A stretch of 64,000 nt of DNA from RUG14515 sp045117995 (GTDB lineage: Bacteria; Bacillota_I; Bacilli_A; RFN20; CAG-826), in NCBI GenBank assembly GCA_045117995.1, contig JBGUOH010000009.1, positions 62,001-126,000 on the forward strand, written 5' to 3'. Made by a program: the position numbers and the translations under genes. The notes under the pieces were generated by a model that did no database searches, was not told where the DNA came from, and was given only the letters and a program-made list of their open reading frames with translations. Positions 24,944 to 33,306 of the stretch are shown here, piece by piece. Within the stretch, counting starts at the first letter, position 1. Each line of letters opens with the position of its first letter.

Positions 24944-24957
24944 TGCTTTCTAAACCA

Positions 24958-25713
24958 CTATTCTTGAGGTTGTTCCTCTTCTTTTTCTTGTGGTTCATCT
25001 TCCACTTTCTTAGTGAAGATATCACCCACGAAATATTTGTTGAAGAATGCTGATCTCTTCATAAAGACGAAGATTAAACGGTTAAGCAATGCTTCGTAGA
25101 TGATGAAGCACGCTGCCGCTTTCATTAAGTTGAATGGTGCGTAGATTGAACCAACCGCTCCCATATAAAGCCAACCATTGGCCTGTACATCATTATTTTT
25201 TGTGAGATACGCTGTGACATCTTGAATCGCGCCTTCATGGAAACATGTTAAGAATTTTGGATTTGGACCAAATACTGTGAGATATGTTGGTGTGATGAAT
25301 AACGCATTGAGTAGTGTCATTACAATGGTTACTAATAATGCGATAAATAAATACGAAAAGATACGGTATTTGATTCCTCTTTTAAACCATTTCAAATGGC
25401 TAGTAATAAACAAGCCTAGAAGGAATGTGCATGATGTGATGAATGCGGTGGCGTCCCCTAAACCTAACGCGGATGGTCCACGTATAAACATATTCGCTAA
25501 TGTTTTAATGACCGCTACGGCAATACCACCTGGAAAACCGTATAAGGCATACGCCACAATGGTGACAATTTCACTGATTTCAATCTTTAACCATGGTGCT
25601 AATGGATTAGGAATTTGGACAAACGCCATTAAAACAATTCCTAATGCACCTAGCATTGCTGTTGTAACTAACCTGGTAATGATCTCTTCAATACTTCTGA
25701 TTCTTCTTTTCAT
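24958..25713 (-). CDS. ribU: Riboflavin ECF transporter S component
   Basis: A 251-residue integral membrane protein that binds riboflavin for an energy-coupling-factor transporter; the ATPase and EcfT parts are not in this window. About six helices are visible, beginning ITRLVTTAMLGALGIVLMAF, with the S-component landmark EISEIVTIVAYALYGFPGG. The FMN riboswitch immediately upstream fixes the substrate as riboflavin or a relative. The ATG at 25713 is preferred; one 45 bases upstream lies within the riboswitch. The C-terminal tail is unusually acidic (DEPQEKEEEQPQE). No rib biosynthesis genes are nearby, so the cell may depend on uptake. Confidence 0.92.
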   Translation of the reverse strand: MKRRIRSIEEIITRLVTTAMLGALGIVLMAFVQIPNPLAPWLKIEISEIVTIVAYALYGFPGGIAVAVIKTLANMFIRGPSALGLGDATAFITSCTFLLGLFITSHLKWFKRGIKYRIFSYLFIALLVTIVMTLLNALFITPTYLTVFGPNPKFLTCFHEGAIQDVTAYLTKNNDVQANGWLYMGAVGSIYAPFNLMKAAACFIIYEALLNRLIFVFMKRSAFFNKYFVGDIFTKKVEDEPQEKEEEQPQE

Positions 25714-25740
25714 AAAAAATAGACCTTTCCCAAGGCCTAA
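25714..25740 (-). terminator. Riboswitch expression platform (terminator next to ribU start)
   Basis: On the minus strand TAGGCCTT and AAGGTCTA pair around GGGA, followed by six T and then directly the ATG of ribU. The AAAGG in the stem is also the only Shine-Dalgarno, so the hairpin can both stop transcription and hide the ribosome-binding site when FMN is bound. Confidence 0.7.
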
Positions 25741-25746
25741 AAAACG

Positions 25747-25851
25747 TACTTCTTTCATCCAGACTTTACTGTCGCCACTTGAATCTCACAAGTTCCTGCC
25801 CTATTAGGCTCGCGGGGTTTACCGCCGGTCGCTTTTCGCTGCCCTGAAGTA
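25747..25851 (-). promoter_or_regulatory. FMN riboswitch (RFN element)
   Basis: The minus strand carries the conserved RFN blocks: TCAGGGCAG, GCGACCGGCGGT, CCGCGAGCC, GGGCAGGA and GACAGTAAAGTCTGGATG, closed by the P1 stem TACTTC/GAAGTA. It binds flavin mononucleotide and controls ribU. A TATAAT (25863-25858) lies seven bases upstream of it. Confidence 0.95.
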
Positions 25852-25887
25852 ACTACTATTATATACCTTTATTTATTAAATAAAAGA

Positions 25888-26589
25888 TTAGAGTGCTTTA
25901 TTTTTAATTTCCCCATAAGCACGAGGATATTTATTTGGAGTTTCCCCTACCTTTTTAATATAAATAAAGGATCTATTTTCTTTGGATTTTGGAAGTTGAT
26001 CTTCATAGATATAATCAATCTCACCTTTTAATTTCTTTAATACGCCTTGAGCTTCTTTGATTTCATCTTCAAAGCCAGGGCCTTTCATCGCGATAAATAC
26101 ACCACCAACTTTAAGCATTGGTAAGGCTAATTCAATTAAAATGCGGAGAGACGCCACCGCCCTAGCGGTAATAACCATAAATCTATCTCTATTGTCTCTG
26201 GCAAATTCCTCTGCACGGGCAGTTATTCCATGCACGTCTAGGCTCTTTTCCTTAGCGTAGTCTTCAATGAACTTCACTTTTTTCGCAGTGCTATCTAAAG
26301 CATAAACATGGGCTTTTGGTGAAAGAATAGAGACCACAACGCTTGGAAATCCAGCGCCCGCACCGATATCTAAAATATCAATACCTGCAAAATTTTGATT
26401 GTTCAAAAGAAGCGCACTATCAAAGATCATCTTTTCAACGAATGATTCTTCATCTTTAATCGCGGTTAGATTAAAACTTTCATTTGTTTTTAAAACATGA
26501 CGCATAAAATCCCAGAGAAGGTCTAATTGCTTCTCGTCACATGTAATACCACGTTTATTAAGTTCTAAAATAAATGATTCTTTATTCAT
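25888..26589 (-). CDS. rsmG: 16S rRNA (guanine527-N7)-methyltransferase
   Basis: RsmG (GidB) methylates G527 of 16S rRNA. The 233 residues hold the SAM-binding loop DILDIGAGAGFPSVV, followed by ALDSTAKKVKFIED and TARAVASLRILIELALPML. It overlaps mnmG by eight bases, the gidA-gidB order found throughout bacteria, and is the last gene of the sufC-initiated run. An AT-rich hairpin near the stop is the only possible terminator. Confidence 0.96.
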   Translation of the reverse strand: MNKESFILELNKRGITCDEKQLDLLWDFMRHVLKTNESFNLTAIKDEESFVEKMIFDSALLLNNQNFAGIDILDIGAGAGFPSVVVSILSPKAHVYALDSTAKKVKFIEDYAKEKSLDVHGITARAEEFARDNRDRFMVITARAVASLRILIELALPMLKVGGVFIAMKGPGFEDEIKEAQGVLKKLKGEIDYIYEDQLPKSKENRSFIYIKKVGETPNKYPRAYGEIKNKAL

Positions 26590-28456
26590 TGTGAGCTTTC
26601 CTTACATTAAATATTAAAACACTAATGTCGCTTGGATTAACACCAGAGATACGAGATGCTTGGCCAATAGTCATTGGTCTAATCTTATTTAGTTTTTGTC
26701 TAGCTTCTAGAGCTAAACCATCCATATTTAAGAAATCCATATCACTTGGAATTTTCATTTCTTCTAATTTAGCCATATTCTTTGCTTCTCTAATTTGCTT
26801 CACAATATAGCCTTCATATTTAGCGATGATTTCCACTTCTTCAATCGCGAATTCGTCTAATTCAATGTCTTGGATTTCAGGAACAAACTTTCTTAAATCA
26901 ACATATGAGACTTCTGGTCTCTTTAAGAGCTCAAAAGCTTGAATGCCACCTTGAAGTGGATTGGAATTAATACCGCTTAACCATTCATTAACGTCTTTTC
27001 TAGCGCCTAAGTACACTAGTTTTAAGATCTCGATGACTTTATTGATGTTGTTAACTTTGTTAACAAATCTGCCATATCTATCTTCTTTAATTAAGCCAAT
27101 TTGATGACCTAATTCAGTTAATCTCATATCAGCGTTGTCGTGTCTTAAAATTAAACGGAATTCCGCTCTTGATGACATAAGTCTATATGGTTCTTCAGTA
27201 CCTTTAGTGACTAAGTCATCAATCATGACACCAATATAGGCTTGATCTCTTCTGAGAACTAATGGCTCTTTACCATCAATCTTTAAGCAAGCATTAATAC
27301 CTGCCATTAAGCCTAAAGCGGCAGCTTCTTCGTAACCGGAAGTACCACAAATTTGACCACCGATGAATAAACCTGGCCATTTCTTTATTTCTAAATTAGA
27401 ACCATATTCCTCAGTTCTAATAGCATCGTACTCGATTGCGTACGCGTATTTAAGAAAAACAGCGTTTTCAAAACCTGGTAAGGAACGCACCATTTCTTCT
27501 TGGACTTCCACTGGCATAGAAGTAGAGAAGCCTTGTAAGTAGATAGAATCTGTATAACGTGATTCTGGTTCTAAGAACAATTGATGTCTTTCTTTATCAG
27601 CGAAAGTCACAATTTTAGATTCAATAGATGGGCAATATCTTGGGCCAACACCAGTCACTAAACCACTGAATAAAGCGGAATCTTTTAAGTGTTCTCTAAT
27701 GATTTCATGTGTTCTTGGTGTAGTGTAAACCAAATAGCATGGTTCTTGTTCTTCAATTGGAATAAATTCCTTTGTTTCATAAGAGAACGCTAAATGTCTA
27801 TTAGTGCCAGGTTGGATGCTAGCTTTACTAAAGTCGATAGAATCTCTTTTAATTCTTGGAGGAGTACCGGTTTTTAATCTGAATGTTTCAATGCCGATAC
27901 TTCTTAAGAATGGAGATAAACCTAATGATGGTTTTTGACCATCTGGGCCTTCATCTTTCACGTCATGACCACGGAAGATTTGGCTTTGCATATATGTTCC
28001 AGTTGTTAAAATAACAGCTTTTGAGTGGATACGTGTACCGTTATCGAGTACCACACCACGGATGCAGTTATCTTCACAAATTAAAGAAACCACCATTCCT
28101 TCTTGAACAGTTAAGTTTTCTTCTTTTGCCGCTAATTCATGCCAATATTTTGGATATTCTAATTTATCTTGTTGAGCTCTTAAGCATTGGACGCCTGGAC
28201 CTTTACCAGTATTGAGCATCTTCATTTGTAAATAATGATGATCAGCGGCAATGCCCATCATACCACCTAAGGCATCGATTTCTCTCACTACAATACCTTT
28301 AGCAGAGCCACCAATAGATGGATTACATGGCATATTGCCCATGAGGTTAAGATTTAATGTTAAAAGTAATGTCTTTTTATTTAAGTGAGCACTAGCAAAA
28401 GCGGCTTCTAAGCCTGCATGTCCCGCACCAACAACAATTACATCGTAATCAAACAT
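26582..28456 (-). CDS. mnmG: tRNA uridine-5-carboxymethylaminomethyl modification enzyme MnmG
   Basis: An FAD protein of 624 residues that, with MnmE, modifies U34 of several tRNAs. The FAD loop GAGHAGLEAAFASA starts at residue 10; other GidA signatures are CNPSIGGSAKGIVVREIDALGG, LKTGTPPRI and GQICGTSGYEEAAALGLMAG. The C-terminal domain ends GVNPSDISVLIFNVRK. Its start overlaps the sufB stop by one base, which ties tRNA modification to the Suf operon here. MnmE is not in the window. Confidence 0.97.
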   Translation of the reverse strand: MFDYDVIVVGAGHAGLEAAFASAHLNKKTLLLTLNLNLMGNMPCNPSIGGSAKGIVVREIDALGGMMGIAADHHYLQMKMLNTGKGPGVQCLRAQQDKLEYPKYWHELAAKEENLTVQEGMVVSLICEDNCIRGVVLDNGTRIHSKAVILTTGTYMQSQIFRGHDVKDEGPDGQKPSLGLSPFLRSIGIETFRLKTGTPPRIKRDSIDFSKASIQPGTNRHLAFSYETKEFIPIEEQEPCYLVYTTPRTHEIIREHLKDSALFSGLVTGVGPRYCPSIESKIVTFADKERHQLFLEPESRYTDSIYLQGFSTSMPVEVQEEMVRSLPGFENAVFLKYAYAIEYDAIRTEEYGSNLEIKKWPGLFIGGQICGTSGYEEAAALGLMAGINACLKIDGKEPLVLRRDQAYIGVMIDDLVTKGTEEPYRLMSSRAEFRLILRHDNADMRLTELGHQIGLIKEDRYGRFVNKVNNINKVIEILKLVYLGARKDVNEWLSGINSNPLQGGIQAFELLKRPEVSYVDLRKFVPEIQDIELDEFAIEEVEIIAKYEGYIVKQIREAKNMAKLEEMKIPSDMDFLNMDGLALEARQKLNKIRPMTIGQASRISGVNPSDISVLIFNVRKAHNE

Positions 28457-29856
28457 TAACCGACACTACCTTCCATATCCATCTTGATGAGTTGATTTAA
28501 CTCAACAGCGTACTCCATTGGGAGTTCTTTACTAAATGGTTCAATGAATCCCATGATAATCATTTGAGTCGCATCTTTTTCAGAAATACCACGTGACATC
28601 AAATAGAATAATTGATCCTCTGATATTTTACTCACTGTGGCTTCATGTTCAATATAGGAAGTGTTATTTTTAACTTCGTTATTTGGAATGGTATCACTAT
28701 AAGATTGTTCGTCTAAGATTAAAGTGTCACATTCCACATGGCTTCTACAGTTTTGCGCATTCTTCATGTGTCTAACCGTACCACGATAGTTAGCAACACC
28801 ACCACCATTAACAATTGATTTAGAAATAATTGTGGATGATGTATTACTCGCTAAGTGAATCATTCTAGAGCCAGCATCTTGATATTGGCCTTTGCCCGCA
28901 ACAGCGATAGAGATACATGTACCTTTAGCACCTTCACCAGCGAGAATAACGGCTGGATATTTCATATTGGTACCTGAACCGACGTTACCATCAATCCAGT
29001 CCATAGAAGCATCTTCATAGCAAATTGCTCTTTGAGTGACTAAGTTAACAATATTTGTGCTCCAGTTTTGCACTGTGGAATAACGGCATTTTGCATTCTT
29101 TAAAACGATAATTTCCACAACGCCAGAGTGTAATGATTCTTTAGAATATGTCGGAGCGGTACAACCTTCCACGTAGTGGACATCCGCACCTTCATCAACA
29201 ATGATTAATGTTCTTTCAAATTGACCAGACTTTTCATTGTTAATTCTGAAATAGGATTGTAATGGTTTTTCTAAATGCACACCCTTTGGGACATACACGA
29301 AAGAACCACCTGACCAAACCGCACCATTAAGTGCGGAGAATTTGTTATCTCTAATTGGCACAACTGTACCAAAGTATTTCTTAAAGATTTCTGGATAGAG
29401 CTTTAAACCCATATCTGTGGAAAGGAAAATAACACCTTTTTCTTCCACTTCTTTAAGCATGTTATGATAAACAACTTCTGATTCATATTGAGTGGATACA
29501 CCAGCGAGATATTTTTGTTCTGCTTCTGGAATACCTAATTTTTGGAATGTATTTTTGACAGTTTCAGGAACTTCATCCCAGTTCTTTGTTTCACCATTAG
29601 CCATACGTGTGAAGTAGGTATAGGAATCAAAATCTAACATGGATAAATCTGGACCAAAACTTGGCATAGGCATTTCTTGGAACGCTCTAAAAGCCTTTAG
29701 ACGGAACTCAAGCATCCATTCTGGTTCATCTTTTAACTTGGAGATTTGTCTAACGATATCTTCAGTTAGACCAAGACCTGTCTTAATAATGGAAGTATCT
29801 TTGTCTTTGAAACCGTATTTATAATCTTCTTGGAATTTAACTTCGTCTTTTGACAT
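28456..29856 (-). CDS. sufB: Fe-S cluster assembly scaffold SufB
   Basis: SufB forms the SufBC2D scaffold on which Fe-S clusters are built. The 466 residues match the family: YKYGFKDKDTSIIKTGLGLTEDIVRQIS-type N-terminus, GGSFVYVPKGVHLEKPLQ, VDEGADVHYVEGCTAP, RGTVRHMKNAQNCRSHVECD, and the C-terminal FIEPFSKELPMEYAVELNQLI with the conserved late region. It is the fifth gene in sufC-D-S-U-B, the order of Bacillus. Confidence 0.97.
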   Translation of the reverse strand: MSKDEVKFQEDYKYGFKDKDTSIIKTGLGLTEDIVRQISKLKDEPEWMLEFRLKAFRAFQEMPMPSFGPDLSMLDFDSYTYFTRMANGETKNWDEVPETVKNTFQKLGIPEAEQKYLAGVSTQYESEVVYHNMLKEVEEKGVIFLSTDMGLKLYPEIFKKYFGTVVPIRDNKFSALNGAVWSGGSFVYVPKGVHLEKPLQSYFRINNEKSGQFERTLIIVDEGADVHYVEGCTAPTYSKESLHSGVVEIIVLKNAKCRYSTVQNWSTNIVNLVTQRAICYEDASMDWIDGNVGSGTNMKYPAVILAGEGAKGTCISIAVAGKGQYQDAGSRMIHLASNTSSTIISKSIVNGGGVANYRGTVRHMKNAQNCRSHVECDTLILDEQSYSDTIPNNEVKNNTSYIEHEATVSKISEDQLFYLMSRGISEKDATQMIIMGFIEPFSKELPMEYAVELNQLIKMDMEGSVG

Positions 29857-29857
29857 A

Positions 29858-30286
29858 TTACTTATCCTTTAGAATCTCTTCTGCGGCATTCCAACCTATG
29901 GTTGCGCATCTGATTCTTGCTGCTTGCTTGCTTGTGTTGATAAAGACAATTGCTTCATCTAATAAATCCGCATCGAATTCTTCTTCGTGCATCATGTGAT
30001 GGAAGGCATCAATAATCTTTCTACCTTCGTTAATTTCTTTACCTCTTAATAAATCACACATGATGTCTGTACTTGAGGTAGAGATTGTACAAGCTGTACC
30101 ATCAAAGCACGCATCTGTAATGATATTACCTTCGACAAGAAGGAAGATATCTAAATCATCAATGCAGTTATCAGAGTGCATATGAACTTTTTCATAGCCT
30201 TCCTTAGGAGGTTGGTGTTTATTTTGTGGATCAGAATAATGGTCCATGATGATGGACCTCATCATATCATTAGTTAAAGTAGGCAT
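29858..30286 (-). CDS. sufU: Zn-dependent sulfurtransferase SufU
   Basis: SufU takes sulfur from SufS and passes it to the scaffold. The 142 residues keep all zinc-site residues of the family: Cys41 and Asp43 in DNCIDD, Cys66 in GTACTIS and Cys127 in RIRCATIGW. It overlaps the end of sufS by 17 bases, implying coupled translation with its partner. The SufU-type protein rather than SufE is typical for Bacillota. Confidence 0.95.
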   Translation of the reverse strand: MPTLTNDMMRSIIMDHYSDPQNKHQPPKEGYEKVHMHSDNCIDDLDIFLLVEGNIITDACFDGTACTISTSSTDIMCDLLRGKEINEGRKIIDAFHHMMHEEEFDADLLDEAIVFINTSKQAARIRCATIGWNAAEEILKDK

Positions 30287-31499
30287 CTAAAATGTCACCT
30301 CCGTTAATAATTGCATCGACGAATACATCGATGTCTTCTTTCGTTGTATATAAGTAAGTCGACATTCTGCATGTCGCTTTTGTTTCTAAATAGTTATCCA
30401 ATAACTTAGCGCAGTGTTCACCAGAACGAATCGCAATACCTTTGTAGTTAAGCAATGTGGATTCATCTTGTGGGAAAACACCTTTGATATTGAATGTTAA
30501 GATACCATTTCTAGCATCTTTGTTATAGATGATGATATTGTCATAATCTTTGAGTTTTTCGATAGCATAGTCGATTAATTCTTGGTCATGAGCGTGAATA
30601 TTATCGATACCAATCTCTTTAATAAACTTAACCGCTCTACCGAATCCTAAGATGCCAGCGATGTTAAGTGTGCCCGCTTCAAATTTGTATGGTGGCAAAC
30701 GATAATCCACTGTACCATCTTTTTTAAAGATTGAGTTCATACCACCACCAGAAACAAATGGATCCATATCACAGAGTAATTGATATTTACCAATTAAAGC
30801 ACCTGTGCCTGTTGGGCCACACATCTTATGAGCGGAGAAGGCTAAGAAGTCGATATCTAAATCTTTGAAATCCACTTTTAAGTGTGGAACGGATTGCGCT
30901 CCATCAACGACCATGATTGCGCCATGTTCATGAGCAATCTTAGCGAATTCTTTAACATCGGCAATATAGCCTAGGACATTACCAACTTGAGCTAAGGAAA
31001 CAATCTTAGTTTTGTTGGTAATAACTTTTCTTAAGTTTTCTGGTAGGATTCTACCATTAACAATATCAACATATTTAATAACAGCGCCTGTTAAATCTGC
31101 AATTCTGAACCAAGGGAGAACATTACTCGCGTGTTCAGCGACACTGAGAATAATTTCATCACCCTTTTTAAGGAACTTTAATGCATAGCCATAGGCTACG
31201 AGATTTAAAGCGCTGGTCGCACCATCAGTGAAAACAACTTCGTTTATTTCTGAATTAACTAAAGTTGCCACTTCTTTACGTGCTTCTTCAATCATGACGT
31301 CGACTTGATAAGATAAGTCATAATCCCCACGATGAGAGTTACTATTATACTCTGTATAATATTCATTCATCGCATCAATCACACATTGTGGTTTGAATGT
31401 TGTGGAACAGTTATCAAGAAAAACAAGAGGCTTGTTCTGCATCTTAATATCGTTAGTCAACATTGGGAATTGTTCCCTAATCTTATAGACGTCGTACAT
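30270..31499 (-). CDS. sufS: Cysteine desulfurase SufS
   Basis: A PLP enzyme that removes sulfur from cysteine for Fe-S assembly. The ATG at 31499 (MYDVYKIREQFPML) follows GAAAGGAG by eight bases and is chosen over an in-frame ATG at 31517, which is part of that Shine-Dalgarno region. Visible are the PLP-lysine in DFLAFSAHKMCGPTG, HASNVLPW, VDGAQSVPHL and the active-site cysteine in AIRSGEHCAKLL. The 409-residue length is normal. Confidence 0.97.
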   Translation of the reverse strand: MYDVYKIREQFPMLTNDIKMQNKPLVFLDNCSTTFKPQCVIDAMNEYYTEYNSNSHRGDYDLSYQVDVMIEEARKEVATLVNSEINEVVFTDGATSALNLVAYGYALKFLKKGDEIILSVAEHASNVLPWFRIADLTGAVIKYVDIVNGRILPENLRKVITNKTKIVSLAQVGNVLGYIADVKEFAKIAHEHGAIMVVDGAQSVPHLKVDFKDLDIDFLAFSAHKMCGPTGTGALIGKYQLLCDMDPFVSGGGMNSIFKKDGTVDYRLPPYKFEAGTLNIAGILGFGRAVKFIKEIGIDNIHAHDQELIDYAIEKLKDYDNIIIYNKDARNGILTFNIKGVFPQDESTLLNYKGIAIRSGEHCAKLLDNYLETKATCRMSTYLYTTKEDIDVFVDAIINGGDILDAYFN

Positions 31500-31500
31500 C

Positions 31501-32298
31501 TTACATTCTCCTTTCAATTAAAGAAGAAATATGATTCTTGACGTCTTCTTCTTTGAAACCATCAAGGATTGGTCTTAAATAACCCCATGTAATAAGTTCT
31601 TTTGCCATTTCTTCACTTAAGCCACGGGAAGTTAAATAGAATAAGTGTTCATCGTTGATTTTACCAACAACAGAACCATGACTAGCTTCTAGATCATTTT
31701 CATCAATTTTTAAAATAGGTTTAGTGGAAGCATCACTAGTTTCATCAAAGACCATGATCTTAGAATTTTGTTGGGCTTTGCTTTTGACTGCGCCTTTAAA
31801 AACATGGGATGTTCCGGCAACGATAATTTTGCCACTGTCTTTACAAATTCCATAACAATCAAATTTACCATACGTTCTTGGTGAAACGTGGTCGATGGAA
31901 ATATCAACAAGTTTACGGTCATCGCCCGCTACTAAAGAAGCGACCTTATATGTACAGGAAGCGCCTTCTTCCACTAAGTTTACCTTGCAGTGGAGATTGA
32001 GTGTTTTCTCTGCGAAATCAGCAAAATAACCATTAAGTGTTGTGTTTCCTTTAACGGTAATATTGATATTTGATTCTTTCATTTCATTTTCACTGATGAA
32101 AGATAATGTCACATTGCTATCTCTATTAATAACAATATTTAATTCCTTAACATCAATAATATTTCTCAAAAGAATATCGCAAGTTGAGTTAACCTCTATT
32201 TCGATTTCAACATTTCCGCTGGCTAAAAGCAAACCATCGATGACATAATCACCGTTTTTAATGGTATTTTTGATGTTGGAAATAAGTGTTCTTTCCAT
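31501..32298 (-). CDS. sufD: Fe-S cluster assembly protein SufD
   Basis: The SufB paralogue that completes the SufBC2D complex. At 265 residues it is much shorter than typical SufD (about 400 or more), the N-terminal helical part being reduced. The beta-helix core and the SufB/D ending are clear: VVGKINDEHLFYLTSRGLSEEMAKELITWGYL is cut here to its key parts SHGSVVGK, LFYLTSRG and ELITWGYL. It sits one base after sufC. The size reduction may be typical of this lineage. Confidence 0.88.
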   Translation of the reverse strand: MERTLISNIKNTIKNGDYVIDGLLLASGNVEIEIEVNSTCDILLRNIIDVKELNIVINRDSNVTLSFISENEMKESNINITVKGNTTLNGYFADFAEKTLNLHCKVNLVEEGASCTYKVASLVAGDDRKLVDISIDHVSPRTYGKFDCYGICKDSGKIIVAGTSHVFKGAVKSKAQQNSKIMVFDETSDASTKPILKIDENDLEASHGSVVGKINDEHLFYLTSRGLSEEMAKELITWGYLRPILDGFKEEDVKNHISSLIERRM

Positions 32299-32299
32299 A

Positions 32300-33118
32300 T
32301 TACTTAATGCTTTCCTTCACAGCGCAGGTTCCAATAGAAACCTTATTCATTTCAACATCTTCCTTTTCAATATTGATACCATATTCAGTCTTGATGAATT
32401 CATAACCTGTTTGGTCAATACGTTTGAAGATTTCTGGACCACCATCTAAAGCGATACGACCGTTGATAATAACGACCGCTCTTGTTGGGTGGATCATGTC
32501 ATACAAACGAGCATAGTGAGAAATCACGAGGAAACCATGGCCTTCAGCTTTTTCTTTATTGATGACATCAGCGATGACATTCATCGCATCGACGTCTAAG
32601 CCGGAATCGATTTCATCTAGCATAGCTAGTTTTGGTTTTAACAATTCCATTTGAAGGATTTCATTTCTCTTCTTTTCACCACCAGAGAAGCCTTCATTTA
32701 ATGATCTTGTCGCAAGGTCAAAAGGCATTTTTAATTCCTTGGTAGCGGCATCTAAAACTTTATAAAAATTGTAAGTAGAAATTGGTTTTTCTCTGTGGGC
32801 ATTAACCGCAGCTTTTAAAAAGTCACTGTTAACAACACCTGGAATCTCACTTGGGGCTTGCATGCCTAAGAATAAGCCGAGTTTAGAACGTTCATCTGGA
32901 GAAAGTTCTAAAACGTTTTTGTCATCAAAATAGATGCTACCTTCTGTAACTTCATATCTTGGATGACCCATGATGACATTTAATAATGTCGATTTACCGT
33001 GTCCGTTAGGACCAAGTAACGCTACTGTTTCGCCTTCAGAGACTTCAAGGTTGACACCTTTTAGGATTTCTTTGCCGTCGACACTAGCGTGTAGATTTTT
33101 TATTTTTAAAGTAGACAT
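32300..33118 (-). CDS. sufC: Fe-S cluster assembly ATPase SufC
   Basis: The ABC-type ATPase of the SufBC2D scaffold. The 272 residues show Walker A GPNGHGKST, signature FSGGEKKRNEILQM and Walker B LAMLDEIDSGLDVDAM. A C-terminal extension of about 25 residues (INIEKEDVEMNKVSIGTCAV) is beyond the usual end. It is the first gene of a seven-gene run to rsmG, with a GAGG Shine-Dalgarno and a clear promoter. Confidence 0.96.
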   Translation of the reverse strand: MSTLKIKNLHASVDGKEILKGVNLEVSEGETVALLGPNGHGKSTLLNVIMGHPRYEVTEGSIYFDDKNVLELSPDERSKLGLFLGMQAPSEIPGVVNSDFLKAAVNAHREKPISTYNFYKVLDAATKELKMPFDLATRSLNEGFSGGEKKRNEILQMELLKPKLAMLDEIDSGLDVDAMNVIADVINKEKAEGHGFLVISHYARLYDMIHPTRAVVIINGRIALDGGPEIFKRIDQTGYEFIKTEYGINIEKEDVEMNKVSIGTCAVKESIK

Positions 33119-33144
33119 ACTTCTTACCTCAAATTCCGTGACAT

Positions 33145-33186
33145 ATTCTACATACTGGCAAACACATTATCAAACGATACGATAAT
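33145..33186 (-). promoter_or_regulatory. Promoter of the suf operon with overlapping inverted repeat
   Basis: TTGATA (33173-33168), 17 bases, TAGAAT (33150-33145) on the minus strand. An inverted repeat ATTATC-N9-GATAAT (33166-33186) covers the -35, where a repressor could block RNA polymerase. Suf operons are commonly under iron or Fe-S control; no regulator is encoded nearby. Confidence 0.6.
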
Positions 33187-33243
33187 TTTTGTTTTTCGGA
33201 CTATGCTTTTCATTCGATTAGGCCGTGTTTATTAATAAACTTG

Positions 33244-33272
33244 TTGCATAACTTTTTTAGAATATTTATAAT
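33244..33272 (+). promoter_or_regulatory. Promoter of the PrsA-like gene pair
   Basis: TTGCAT (33244-33249), 17 bases, TATAAT (33267-33272). An AAAGGAGAG Shine-Dalgarno follows before the ATG at 33307. Confidence 0.7.
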
Positions 33273-33306
33273 ATTCGCGCTGTTATTTGAAAAAGGAGAG
33301 TTAAAA

